A DNA stretch of 8,280 nucleotides from Actinomycetota bacterium (GCA_016213595.1 JACRAA010000251.1:1-8280); one strand, 5' to 3'. Shown: positions 1-6,544, counted from the stretch's first letter. Numbers and translations: made by a program. The notes: generated by a model not told the origin, from the sequence alone.

Positions 1-717
1 GAGGAGCTGCCCGAGCGCCTCGAAGCCGTGCTCGCCGTGCTGTACCTCGTGTTCACCGAGGGGTACGCGCCCACGACGGGGGCAGCGGTTCGTACGGATC
101 TGGCCGCCGAGGCGATCCGCCTGGCCGGTCAGGTGGCCGTCCTTCTTCCCGACGAGGCGGAGGTCCACGCGCTGCTGGCCCTGATGCTCCTCCACGACTC
201 CCGCCGCGCGGCCCGGGTCTCGCCCGACGGCCGCCTGGTCCCGCTCGAGGATCAGGACCACGGGCTGTGGGACCTGGTACAGATCGAGCGGGGGCTGTCC
301 GCGCTGGAGGCGAGCCGTCGGGCAGCCGTGGGGAAGCCGCCTGGTCCGTACCTGCTGCAGGCAGCCATCGCCGCCTGCCATGCGACGGCAGCCACGCCGG
401 AGGCAACACCATGGCCGAAGGTGGCCGGGCTGTACGAGGAGCTGGCGGCGATCGCCCCGTCTCCGCACGTCCTGCTGGCGCGTGCCGTGGCGGTCGGGAT
501 GGCCGAGGGCCTCGATGCGGGGCTCGCGGCGCTGGCCGAGCTGGGCGACGGTGAGCCGTACGGGCTGCGGCTGGCTGCGGAGGCGGACCTGCTCCGGCGG
601 TACGGACGTCGGCGCGAGGCAGGTATGGCGTACCTGGCGGCGGCGGAGCACAGCGAGGGAGCCCAGAGGGAGTTCCTCCAGCGGCGGCGTGCCGAGCTCG
701 AGCCCGATTCCGAGTAG
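1..717 (+). CDS. ECF42-type RNA polymerase sigma factor, C-terminal part (5' end outside window)
   Basis: The reading frame is open from base 1 to a TAG at 715-717, giving 238 residues with no start codon inside the window. I see the stretch LPERLEAVLAVLYLVFTEGY at residues 3-22. It is followed by an LLALMLLHDSRRAAR block (about 59-73) and an LEDQDHGLWD block (about 83-92). This order is typical of the DUF6596 extension after the sigma-2 and sigma-4 domains in ECF42 (SigJ/YlaC-like) sigma factors. The remaining C-terminus is alpha-helical and Ala/Leu-rich, as in the TPR-like tail of that family, and ends with an AAEHSEGAQREFLQRRRAELE helix in the usual family position. The family is about 400 aa, so roughly 160-180 residues including the DNA-binding regions lie upstream. 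ECF42 factors usually sit beside a YCII/DGPF-domain gene, which would be expected just upstream. The GTG at 28 is internal, not the true start. Confidence 0.88.
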   Translation, partial: EELPERLEAVLAVLYLVFTEGYAPTTGAAVRTDLAAEAIRLAGQVAVLLPDEAEVHALLALMLLHDSRRAARVSPDGRLVPLEDQDHGLWDLVQIERGLSALEASRRAAVGKPPGPYLLQAAIAACHATAATPEATPWPKVAGLYEELAAIAPSPHVLLARAVAVGMAEGLDAGLAALAELGDGEPYGLRLAAEADLLRRYGRRREAGMAYLAAAEHSEGAQREFLQRRRAELEPDSE

Positions 718-726
718 CGCCCAGGT

Positions 727-858
727 GTACAGGTGCTCTCGCCGAGGGGTACAGGTGCTCTCGCGGACGGGTACAGGTGCTCTCGCGGACGGGTACAGGT
801 GCTCTCGCCGAGGGGTACAGGTGCTCTCGCGGACTGGTACAGGTGCTCTCGCGGACGG
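727..858. repeat. Six-unit 22-bp tandem repeat in the convergent intergenic gap
   Basis: There are six head-to-tail copies, each exactly 22 bp, at 727-748, 749-770, 771-792, 793-814, 815-836 and 837-858. Every copy begins GTACAGGTGCTCTCGC. The last six bases vary: CGAGGG in units 1 and 4 (type A), GGACGG in units 2, 3 and 6 (type B), and GGACTG in unit 5 (type B with one change). The order A-B-B-A-B-B means that 727-792 and 793-858 are a 66-bp duplication differing at one base (769 G versus 835 T). Type A units hold the small palindrome CTCG-C-CGAG. The array starts 10 bp after the sigma-factor stop and ends 32 bp before the PBP stop. It has no spacers, so it is not a CRISPR. Its role is unknown. 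Confidence 0.97.
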
Positions 859-869
859 GGACGGAGTGT

Positions 870-885
870 GGCCGGGCAACCGGCC
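870..885. terminator. GC hairpin between convergent genes, possible bidirectional terminator
   Basis: GGCCGG (870-875), GCAA loop (876-879) and CCGGCC (880-885) form a perfect 6-bp stem with a tetraloop. It begins 5 bp beyond the stop codon of the minus-strand PBP gene. It also lies downstream of the sigma-factor gene and repeat array on the plus strand. There is no T-tract on either side, so it is not a canonical intrinsic terminator. U-less hairpins are often invoked as terminators in actinobacteria. Read on the plus strand, the loop is of GNRA type. Confidence 0.45.
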
Positions 886-890
886 CTACG

Positions 891-2897
891 TCAGCTCAGG
901 AGCTGCTTGATGATCGGGCCGGCGGTGCCCGAGCCCGAGCTGCCGTCCTTGACCCACACGGCGATCGCCGTGTCGCTCCCCGTGAAGCAGATCATCCACG
1001 CGTGTGTCGGCAGGTTGGCTCCCGCGCCGTACTCCGCGGTGCCGGTCTTGGCACCGAGCGCGAGGCCCGTGAGCACGCGGCCGGAACCCGTCTGGACGGT
1101 GTACGCCATGAGCTGGCGCAGGATGTCGGCCTCCCCGGGCGTCAGGGGCGCGGCAGTGGACGTGGGCTTGGTCTCCTCGACGAGGTACGGGACGACGGTG
1201 TGGCCCGCCGCGACCGAGCTCGCGAGTCCTGCCATGGTCAGGGGCGACGCCAGAACGCCGCCCTGGCCGATGAACTCCTGCGCCTTCTGGGCGCTTGAAG
1301 CCGCCTTCGGCACGATCCCGTAGTTCACCGGGAACCCGGCGTCGTAGTCGATGCCGACCCCGAGGCTCGCGGCTGCCGCCTGCAGGTCGGGGCCGCCGAT
1401 CGTGCCGTACTCGTTGATGAACGCCGTGTTGCACGACTGGGCGACGGCGTCCTTGAGCGGGATCCGGCCAACCTTGGACGAGGGGAAGTCGGAGTAGTTC
1501 TTGAAGCGCTGCCCCTCGACGTTCGCCGTGGCCGTACAGCTCATGATCGTGTCCGCGGTGTACCCCTTGCGGATGAGCGCCAGCGAGGTCGCGATCTTGA
1601 ACGTCGACCCGGGCGCGTACTGCCCGTACGTCGCGTCGGGCTGTCCCGCGCTGCCCGGTGAGTTGGCGACGGCGAGGATGCCGCCGGTCGACGGGCGGAT
1701 GACCGCGACCGCTGCCGGACCCGTGATCCCCTGCATCACGGCCTCGGCCTTCTGCTGCCACGCGAGGTCGAGGCTGATCACGAGGTCCTTGCCCTGAACA
1801 GGGTTGGTCGAGTAGACGACGACAGGGGTCACCGAGGGCGCTGCTGTCCCCGCCGCCCCCGAGGCGCCCGAGGCGGAGCCGGAAGCGCTGGTTGCAGGCG
1901 TCGCGGTTCTCGAGGCCGAGGCGCTCGCCGACCCGCTGGACGACGGGCTCGCCGAGCCGCCTCCTGTCGCGGTCGGACGTCGCCCGACGATCGTCACCTT
2001 GTCGCCCGGCGTGCCGCGCAGCTGGGCGTCGTAGCGCCGCTGGAGCCCGCTCAGCCCGACCTGGTCGCCGGGGAGCACGGCACCCTTGGAGGCGGCGATG
2101 ATGTCGGGCGTCGCATCGCCGATCACACCGAGCACCTCAGGGGCGATCCCGTCCGTGACCGGCAGCATGGCCGTGCCCTCGACGCCGACCGCACCCCCGA
2201 TCGTCGCCACGGCTGCGGGGACGCTGCCCTGCCGCAGCGTGATCGCGACGACGAACGCCTTGTCGGACGACGCGGCCACCTGGGCCGCGAACTTGTCCGG
2301 GTCGATGCTCACGACGGCTGCGAGCGCCCGCGCCGAGGCGACTGCCGCGTCACCCGTCACGCGCATCTTGTCGATGCCCACCCTGACGACCTTGAACTGC
2401 TCGACGAGGGCCTGGTTGTTCGCACCCAGGATCGCGCCGCGCTGCGCTGCCGTGTGGGTGTGCACGAGCCGGTTCGTCACGTTGAGCTGGGGCATGAGCA
2501 CGGCCGGCGACCACGAGAGCTTCCAGCCATGGCCGTTGTGGACGAGCGGGGCGGTGACGTCGTACGCCCACGGCCCGCTGGGCATCGGCCACGAGTAGTG
2601 GAGCACCACGGACGCGGCCGGGTTGGCGGGGTCGTACGTGATGGCACCCGTCGTCACGGCAGGCTTGATGCCGTCCATCCCGGCCACGACCGCCGTCAGC
2701 TCGGTCTGGGCAGCCGCCGGGGACGAGGCCAGGGGTGCGGCCGAGATGTCGAGCGCGCTGAGCGCCGCCGCGACCGTACGGACGGTGTCGTCAGCGACGG
2801 GAAGGTTGAGGGCAGGCTTGCTCGGTCCCTTCGAGCAGCCCGCGAGCAGCGCGACAAGCAGGACGAGGGCGAGCAGCACCCCCCGTGGACCTCGCAT
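891..2897 (-). CDS. Penicillin-binding lipoprotein (NTF2-like/MecA_N region plus transpeptidase domain)
   Basis: This 668-aa class B-like PBP probably cross-links peptidoglycan on the outer face of the membrane. The start ATG (2895-2897) follows a strong GGAGGAGG site (complement of 2903-2910). An in-frame upstream extension has no support. Residues 1-21 are a lipoprotein signal with lipobox LAGC, so Cys21 should be lipidated. About 25-145 matches the NTF2-like MecA_N region and about 146-300 the dimerisation region. Residues 308-357 are a low-complexity Ser/Ala/Gly/Thr linker, and about 365-668 is the transpeptidase. The catalytic motifs are intact: STFK (Ser431 nucleophile, Lys434), SCN (488-490) and KTG (617-619). 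The architecture resembles M. tuberculosis PBP-lipo (Rv2864c). The gene is convergent with the sigma factor and divergent from the acetyltransferase gene, with 140 bp between starts. I see no convincing -35/-10 pair there. Confidence 0.95.
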   Translation of the reverse strand: MRGPRGVLLALVLLVALLAGCSKGPSKPALNLPVADDTVRTVAAALSALDISAAPLASSPAAAQTELTAVVAGMDGIKPAVTTGAITYDPANPAASVVLHYSWPMPSGPWAYDVTAPLVHNGHGWKLSWSPAVLMPQLNVTNRLVHTHTAAQRGAILGANNQALVEQFKVVRVGIDKMRVTGDAAVASARALAAVVSIDPDKFAAQVAASSDKAFVVAITLRQGSVPAAVATIGGAVGVEGTAMLPVTDGIAPEVLGVIGDATPDIIAASKGAVLPGDQVGLSGLQRRYDAQLRGTPGDKVTIVGRRPTATGGGSASPSSSGSASASASRTATPATSASGSASGASGAAGTAAPSVTPVVVYSTNPVQGKDLVISLDLAWQQKAEAVMQGITGPAAVAVIRPSTGGILAVANSPGSAGQPDATYGQYAPGSTFKIATSLALIRKGYTADTIMSCTATANVEGQRFKNYSDFPSSKVGRIPLKDAVAQSCNTAFINEYGTIGGPDLQAAAASLGVGIDYDAGFPVNYGIVPKAASSAQKAQEFIGQGGVLASPLTMAGLASSVAAGHTVVPYLVEETKPTSTAAPLTPGEADILRQLMAYTVQTGSGRVLTGLALGAKTGTAEYGAGANLPTHAWMICFTGSDTAIAVWVKDGSSGSGTAGPIIKQLLS

Positions 2898-3037
2898 GGC
2901 CACCTCCTCCAGGCCCCAGGCTAACGGGCCGCTCCGACATCGTTTCGCAGGTCCCATCGCGTGCCTGCGTGAGCTCGACAGCGACCTCGTCGACAATCCG
3001 GGGGACACCTCGCCGGATGCTCGGGCAGAGTAGCTGC

Positions 3038-4273
3038 ATGCCCCTTGACGTCGTCCCTCTCGGCCCCGACCGCCTCCGCGACATCCTCGACGTCGACCTG
3101 TGGGCCTTCCCGTCGCCCGTCCCCGTCGAGGAGCAGCTGGACTGGCCGACGCCGCTGCCCTGGGGCCGCACGTACGGCATCGAGGACTCGACTCATCCCG
3201 GCCGCCTCGCCGCCTTCCACGCCTCGTACCCCTTCGGCCAGACCCCCGTCCCCGGCGCACGGCTGCCGGTCGCGGGGCTGACCTGGGTCTGCGTCCACCC
3301 GCAGTGGCGCCGGCAGGGCCTGCTCCGCGCGATGATCCGCTCACACTTCACGCACTGCCTGGAGCGCGGCGAGGCGGTGTCGATGCTCTTCGCGGCGGAA
3401 CCGGCGATCTACGGACGGTTCGGGTACGGCCTCGCCGCCCGCCAGGTCATGCTCACGGTCCCGCGTGGCGCCCCGCTGCGACCGGTCGACGCCTCCGGCC
3501 TGTCCGTACGGATCGAGCACTTCGACGAGACCCAGCACGGCGCGCTCGTGACCCAGCTGCACGCCGGCGTCGACCGGCCAGGGTGGGTCACGCGGTCGGG
3601 CGAGGCGCACCAACGGTCGTTCCTCAGCGAGACGCCGCAGCGCAAGGGCGAGTACGAGACGCTCCGGATCCTCGTCGTCGAACGCGACGCCCAGCCGGTC
3701 GGCTACGCCCTGTTCCGGCGGCGGTTCGCCTGGGGCCCGGCCGGGCCCGCGGGGAGCGTCCGGGTGGTCGAGGTCGTCGCCGAGGATCCCGCGGTCGCGC
3801 ACGTGGTGTGGAGCCACCTGCTGGACCTCGACCTGACAACCGAGGTGCTCACCCCGAACCTGGCGACCGACGACCCGCTGCTCAGCATGCTCGTGGATGT
3901 CCGCTCGGCACAGGCTCGTACTCAGGACAACCTGTGGGTACGGCTCGTCGACGTCGCCGCGGCGCTCGCCGGCCGGCGGTACCGCACCGACCTCGACGTG
4001 GTGATCGAGGTGGCCGACTCCGTGCTGCCCGACAACGCGGGGCGCTGGCACGTACGGGCGAGCGCCGGTGGCGTACCCGAGGTGTCCCGTACCGACCGCG
4101 GCCCCGACCTCGCCCTCGACGTACGGGAGCTCGGTGCCGCCTACCTCGGCGGGGTCTCGCTCGTCGAGCTTGCCGGCGCCGGTCTCGTCACAGAGGTGAC
4201 GGCGGGGACCCTCGCCCCCGCCGCCACCGCTTTCGGCTGGCACCGCGCGCCTGTCGCCAGCTGGATCTTCTAG
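3038..4273 (+). CDS. eis: Eis-family GNAT N-acetyltransferase
   Basis: This 411-aa cytoplasmic acetyltransferase probably transfers acetyl groups from acetyl-CoA to amines; Eis of mycobacteria modifies aminoglycosides and lysines. The acetyl-CoA-binding motif VHPQWRRQGLLRAM lies at residues 86-99. AIYGRFGYG follows at 123-131, placing Tyr125 where Eis has its catalytic Tyr126. The chain ends in Phe (WIF-COOH); in Eis the terminal Phe carboxylate serves as a catalytic base, so the end appears complete. The middle is expected to be a second GNAT-like fold and the C-terminus an SCP2-like domain. The length is close to the roughly 400 aa usual for the family. I chose ATG 3038 because homology-like sequence begins at MPLDVVPL. 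The upstream 51 in-frame codons overlap the PBP start region and look non-coding. The ribosome site is weak (GGGCAGAG region). The stop overlaps that of the convergent VOC gene. The in vivo substrate is unknown. Confidence 0.9.
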   Translation: MPLDVVPLGPDRLRDILDVDLWAFPSPVPVEEQLDWPTPLPWGRTYGIEDSTHPGRLAAFHASYPFGQTPVPGARLPVAGLTWVCVHPQWRRQGLLRAMIRSHFTHCLERGEAVSMLFAAEPAIYGRFGYGLAARQVMLTVPRGAPLRPVDASGLSVRIEHFDETQHGALVTQLHAGVDRPGWVTRSGEAHQRSFLSETPQRKGEYETLRILVVERDAQPVGYALFRRRFAWGPAGPAGSVRVVEVVAEDPAVAHVVWSHLLDLDLTTEVLTPNLATDDPLLSMLVDVRSAQARTQDNLWVRLVDVAAALAGRRYRTDLDVVIEVADSVLPDNAGRWHVRASAGGVPEVSRTDRGPDLALDVRELGAAYLGGVSLVELAGAGLVTEVTAGTLAPAATAFGWHRAPVASWIF

Positions 4274-4746
4274 CGTCGCCCGCCCTCCGGGGTGGCGGCG
4301 TCCGCCGCCGCCTGGAGCTCGGAGATGATGATCCGTCGCTGGCCGAGCATGGCCTTCTGGACGGCGGCGGCCCGGAACGGGACACGGTCGTTCAGCAGCT
4401 CGTACAGCCTCCTCGGCACGATCTGCCAGCTCAGCCCGAACGGGTCCTTGAGCCACCCGCACATCGACTCCTGACCGCCGTCGCTCACCAGGCCGAGCCA
4501 GAGCCGGTCGACCTCGGCCTGGTCCTCGCACATGACGCTCAGCGACATGGACTCGTTGAAGCGGAAGTCGGCCGGCTGGCTGATCCCGCGGAACTCCGTG
4601 CCGTGCATGCGCCAGTCGGCGAGGACTGCCGGCTGGCCGTCCCCCATCCGGGTGCGGGAGTGGACCTCGAAGTCCTCGAACACGCGCTCGTACCGCTTGA
4701 GCGCCTCCTCCAGGTCCCCTTGGAACCACAGGCAGGTCGTGATCAC
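4270..4746 (-). CDS. VOC superfamily protein, PhnB-like
   Basis: This 158-aa protein belongs to the PhnB-like branch of the vicinal-oxygen-chelate (glyoxalase/dioxygenase) fold. Visible family marks are ITTCLWFQGDLEEALKRYERVF at the N-terminus (residues 2-23) and GWLKDPFGLSWQIVP (97-111) near the end of the fold. A C-terminal helical tail (about 120-152) follows. The start is GTG (complement of 4744-4746), preceded by an AGAGAGGA-like ribosome site about 7 nt away. The longer upstream ATG frame lies inside the preceding gene and was rejected. It is the third gene of the arsR-SRPBCC-VOC operon, 13 bp after the SRPBCC stop. The substrate is unknown; the usual His/Glu metal ligands of glyoxalases are not obvious, as is common for PhnB-like proteins. 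Its TAG stop shares the CTAG at 4270-4273 with the acetyltransferase stop on the other strand. Confidence 0.88.
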   Translation of the reverse strand: MITTCLWFQGDLEEALKRYERVFEDFEVHSRTRMGDGQPAVLADWRMHGTEFRGISQPADFRFNESMSLSVMCEDQAEVDRLWLGLVSDGGQESMCGWLKDPFGLSWQIVPRRLYELLNDRVPFRAAAVQKAMLGQRRIIISELQAAADAATPEGGRR

Positions 4747-4759
4747 GTCCGGTCCTCTC

Positions 4760-5242
4760 TCAGATCTCGGCGAGCAGTGAGTCGAGCTTGGCATAACCGT
4801 CGTTGACACCGACGTCCATGCCGCTGGCCAGCCACTGGTCACGCTCCGCGAAGCTCTCCACGAGCGACTGGGCGGTCAGCCGCGTGCGGCCGTCGCCGAG
4901 GTCGGTCAGCGTGAGCGTCTGCAGCGACACGCCGGTCGGCCAGTCGTCGAAGGTGAACGTCTGTACGAGGCGGGTCGGGGAGACCTCGTGGAAGCAGCCG
5001 TGGAACGAGTACGACTCGTCGCCGCGGATGTTGGAGAAGGCCCAGCTCCCGCCCGTACGGCAGTCCCAGTGGTCGACCCGCGTCGTGATGTCGTTCGGGC
5101 CGACCCAGCGTGCGTACAGGTCGGGGTCGGTGTGAGCGCGGAAGAGCTGCTCGGGTGTTGCGGCGAAGTCGCGGGTGATCCGGATGAGCGGCACGTCCGG
5201 GTCTGCCTCGATGCGCGCCTGCGCATGCTCGGTGATGGTCAT
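4760..5242 (-). CDS. SRPBCC-family protein (AHSA1-like, START-like ligand-binding fold)
   Basis: This 160-aa protein has the AHSA1-type SRPBCC pattern. A DFAATPEQLFRAHTDPDLYARWVGP entry segment (about 25-49) is followed by GGSWAFSNI (64-72) and SFHGCFHEVSPTRLVQTFTF (79-98). The C-terminal helix contains GMDVGVNDGYAKLDSLL (141-157). The fold forms a hydrophobic cavity, and bacterial members next to ArsR regulators are thought to bind small hydrophobic ligands or act in stress responses. The ligand here is unknown. ATG 5240-5242 overlaps the arsR stop in a TCAT (ATGA on the coding strand), so translation is probably coupled. An AAGGAGGA ribosome site (complement of 5248-5255) lies inside the arsR 3' end, 5 nt before the start. 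The TGA stop is 4760-4762. Confidence 0.92.
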   Translation of the reverse strand: MTITEHAQARIEADPDVPLIRITRDFAATPEQLFRAHTDPDLYARWVGPNDITTRVDHWDCRTGGSWAFSNIRGDESYSFHGCFHEVSPTRLVQTFTFDDWPTGVSLQTLTLTDLGDGRTRLTAQSLVESFAERDQWLASGMDVGVNDGYAKLDSLLAEI

Positions 5243-5673
5243 CGTGTTCCTCCTTGTGGTGTCTGGCGAGGGCCGGCCTGCGACCGCCTCGCCGTGTCGG
5301 TACGCCGGGACTGCGACGGTCCCGACCTGTCAGGGAGCCTGGTCTCGGATGCGGAGTCCATGTCCGCCAGGACCTGGTCTAGGCGCTGATAGCGCTCCTC
5401 AGCCCTGCGGCGATAGGTCTCGAGCCAGTCGGTGACGGGCTCGAGGACGGACGCCTGGAGATGTACGGGCCTGCGCTGGGCGTCCTTGCCACGGCTCACG
5501 AGCCCCGCCCGCTCCAGCACTGCGAGGTGCTTGGAGACGGCCTGCAGGCTCATCGCGTACGGCGCCGCCAGCTCGGTGAGCGTCGCGTCCCCCAGTGTCA
5601 GGCGCGCCACGAGGTCGCGCCGCGTGGGATCCGCGAGGGCGGAGAACGTACGTGAGAGCTGGTCGGTCGGCAT
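5239..5673 (-). CDS. ArsR-family winged-helix transcriptional regulator
   Basis: This 144-aa repressor-type regulator is first in the arsR-SRPBCC-VOC operon. Residues 6-20 (LSRTFSALADPTRRD) are the family's opening helix. The helix-turn-helix is about 31-60 (TLTELAAPYAMSLQAVSKHL, then AVLERAGLVS), and the wing is RGKDAQRRPVHL (61-72). No CxC metal-binding motif is present, so it is not a classical metal sensor. It resembles the SdpR/SRPBCC-linked branch. Start ATG 5671-5673 was chosen because GAGGA sits 6 nt upstream; an in-frame TTG at 5685 has no such site. After about residue 106 the chain is a basic, Ser/Gln/Arg-rich tail of about 38 residues that looks disordered and carries the next gene's ribosome site. 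Two matching operators at its promoter suggest autorepression. Confidence 0.93.
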   Translation of the reverse strand: MPTDQLSRTFSALADPTRRDLVARLTLGDATLTELAAPYAMSLQAVSKHLAVLERAGLVSRGKDAQRRPVHLQASVLEPVTDWLETYRRRAEERYQRLDQVLADMDSASETRLPDRSGPSQSRRTDTARRSQAGPRQTPQGGTR

Positions 5674-5681
5674 GGCTTTCC

Positions 5682-5697
5682 TCAACTGAGTGGTTGA
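5682..5697. promoter_or_regulatory. Candidate ArsR operator O1 at the transcription start
   Basis: TCAAC (5682-5686), six bases, then GTTGA (5693-5697) form a perfect 5+5 inverted repeat. The inner T and G (TCAACT...GGTTGA) are not symmetric. The site covers the transcription start predicted from the -10 at 5703-5708 (around 5696) and ends 8 bp before the arsR ATG. The same arms with the same 6-bp gap recur at 5728-5743. Binding by the adjacent ArsR protein is inferred. Confidence 0.72.
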
Positions 5698-5702
5698 TCA
5701 CG

Positions 5703-5731
5703 AACCTACGTCGCGACGTACGCGAAGTCAA
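5703..5731 (-). promoter_or_regulatory. Predicted promoter of the arsR-SRPBCC-VOC operon
   Basis: On the minus strand, TTGACT (complement of 5726-5731) is a near-consensus -35. It is followed by exactly 17 bp and TAGGTT (complement of 5703-5708) as a -10 of the TAnnnT form. The predicted transcription start is near 5696, about 23 nt before the arsR ATG. It lies in the 62-bp gap after the NIPSNAP-like gene, so the operon can be expressed separately from that gene. Confidence 0.75.
5707..5720. repeat. 14-bp perfect palindrome in the arsR promoter spacer
   Basis: TACGTCG followed by CGACGTA is a perfect 14-bp palindrome. Thirteen or so of its bases fall between the -35 and -10, and it touches the -10. 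It does not share the TCAAC arms of the flanking operators. It may be a third binding site for a different regulator, or chance in GC-rich DNA. Confidence 0.6.
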
Positions 5732-5743
5732 CCGTTCAGTTGA
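5728..5743. promoter_or_regulatory. Candidate ArsR operator O2 at the -35
   Basis: TCAAC (5728-5732), six bases, then GTTGA (5739-5743) has the same arms and gap as O1, with centres 46 bp apart (about 4.4 helical turns). It overlaps the -35 hexamer (5726-5731). It also contains the TGA stop of the upstream NIPSNAP-like gene (5736-5738). Occupancy would block RNA polymerase at the -35. Repressor binding is inferred. Confidence 0.72.
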
Positions 5744-6413
5744 GAAGAATCTGCTCTGCCGGGGTGATCGAGTGGTCGGCCATGTAGTCGAACACGTGGC
5801 GCAGCGCGACCCGGCGGGGGTCGTGGTAGTAGGGGCGCTGGGCAGCGGTGAAGTCCTCCCAGGCGCCGGCGAAGTCGAAGGCCCACGTGAACAGGTCCTT
5901 CGGGCGGTCGGCGACGGCGAACAGGCAGCGGAAGCCGTACTCCTCACGCACCGCGACGATCTCCCGCCAGATGGCGAGGAACTCGTCCCAAGCTCCGGTG
6001 ATCGCGTACCGGCGCATGATCGCGATCCGGCCCTCGGCGCTGGCCGGCGACGCATGGGTCAGGCGTTCCACAACGACCGGGCGGATGGTCACGTTGCGGA
6101 AGACATGCGGGGCGAGCAGGGCGTCCAGCTCGGCCGACTCGGGGTCCGCCGCCACCTCGTGCGCGACGGACTCGCGGTCGTCACAGTCGTACAGCCAGGT
6201 CAGCTTCGGCTCGGCCTGCGTCTCGAGGAAGAGGCGGTGGGTCGTGGCGCCGTGGCGTGACCAGAGCGCGACGACGCGCGGCAGCAGCGACCGCCACGCG
6301 TCGAGGTGGCCGGGCTTCACGGAGTACCGGTGCAGGTACGTCTGGGCGTCCGGCGTCACGGGGAGCGGCCTGTCCTCGGCCGCCGGGGGCGGTTTCAGGC
6401 CCGGTGCCGTCAT
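5736..6413 (-). CDS. NIPSNAP-family protein with two tandem dimeric alpha/beta-barrel domains
   Basis: This 225-aa protein has two similar halves. Residues about 20-125 start with TYLHRYSVKPGHLDAWRSLL and include an FLETQAEPKLTWLYDCDDRE stretch. Residues about 130-225 start with IMRRYAITGAWDEFLAIWRE and include FTWAFDFAGAWEDFTAAQRP, then YYHDPRR. This beta-alpha-alpha-beta pattern is that of NIPSNAP/dimeric alpha-beta barrel proteins; the catalytic role, if any, is unknown. ATG 6411-6413 has an AGGA about 8 nt upstream. An alternative ATG at 6420-6422 would add three residues (MPF) and has poorer ribosome-site spacing. The longer in-frame upstream extension crosses an inverted repeat and looks non-coding. 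The gene is divergent from the DUF559-like gene, 220 bp apart. It is followed in the same direction by arsR, whose operator O2 includes this gene's stop. Confidence 0.85.
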   Translation of the reverse strand: MTAPGLKPPPAAEDRPLPVTPDAQTYLHRYSVKPGHLDAWRSLLPRVVALWSRHGATTHRLFLETQAEPKLTWLYDCDDRESVAHEVAADPESAELDALLAPHVFRNVTIRPVVVERLTHASPASAEGRIAIMRRYAITGAWDEFLAIWREIVAVREEYGFRCLFAVADRPKDLFTWAFDFAGAWEDFTAAQRPYYHDPRRVALRHVFDYMADHSITPAEQILLN

Positions 6414-6457
6414 GAACGGCATCCTGACACGCAGTGCGGCGGGGGTGGAGGTGCACT

Positions 6458-6539
6458 GATCCGCCTTTTCGTACCGGAACCGGGACGAGGGGGGCTGAAT
6501 GGGGTGGCGTGGGCTCGCTGCGGTACGAAACGGCGGCGG
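6458..6539. repeat. ~82-bp imperfect inverted repeat, copy 1 (upstream of DUF559-like gene)
   Basis: The left arm CCGCCTTTTCGTACCG (6461-6476) pairs with the right arm CGGTACGAAACGGCGG (6521-6536), 15 of 16 bases, across a 44-base centre. Going outward from the arms, pairing stops on the right side. The left arm GATCCGCC-T-TTTCGTACCG (6458-6476) matches the left arm of the copy at 7501-7519 in 18 of 19 bases. It lies between the divergent NIPSNAP-like and DUF559-like genes, where a terminator would be of little use. Confidence 0.88.
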
Positions 6540-6544
6540 CGCCT

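Noticed and set aside
727..858. CRISPR array
   Set aside because: Units are directly adjacent with no spacers, and no cas gene is visible.
733..1323. Long plus-strand open frames crossing the 22-bp array, with repeated peptides
   Set aside because: The repeat lacks stops in every frame because its length is not a multiple of 3 and it is GC-rich. The frame then runs antisense to the well-supported PBP gene.
2885..3037. N-terminal extension of the acetyltransferase (51 extra codons)
   Set aside because: It overlaps the PBP start and ribosome site. Family-like sequence starts at 3038 with a length that already fits Eis.
2898..3344. Upstream extension of the PBP frame
   Set aside because: It would bury the lipoprotein signal and run antisense to the acetyltransferase gene. 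The GGAGGAGG site marks the start at 2897.
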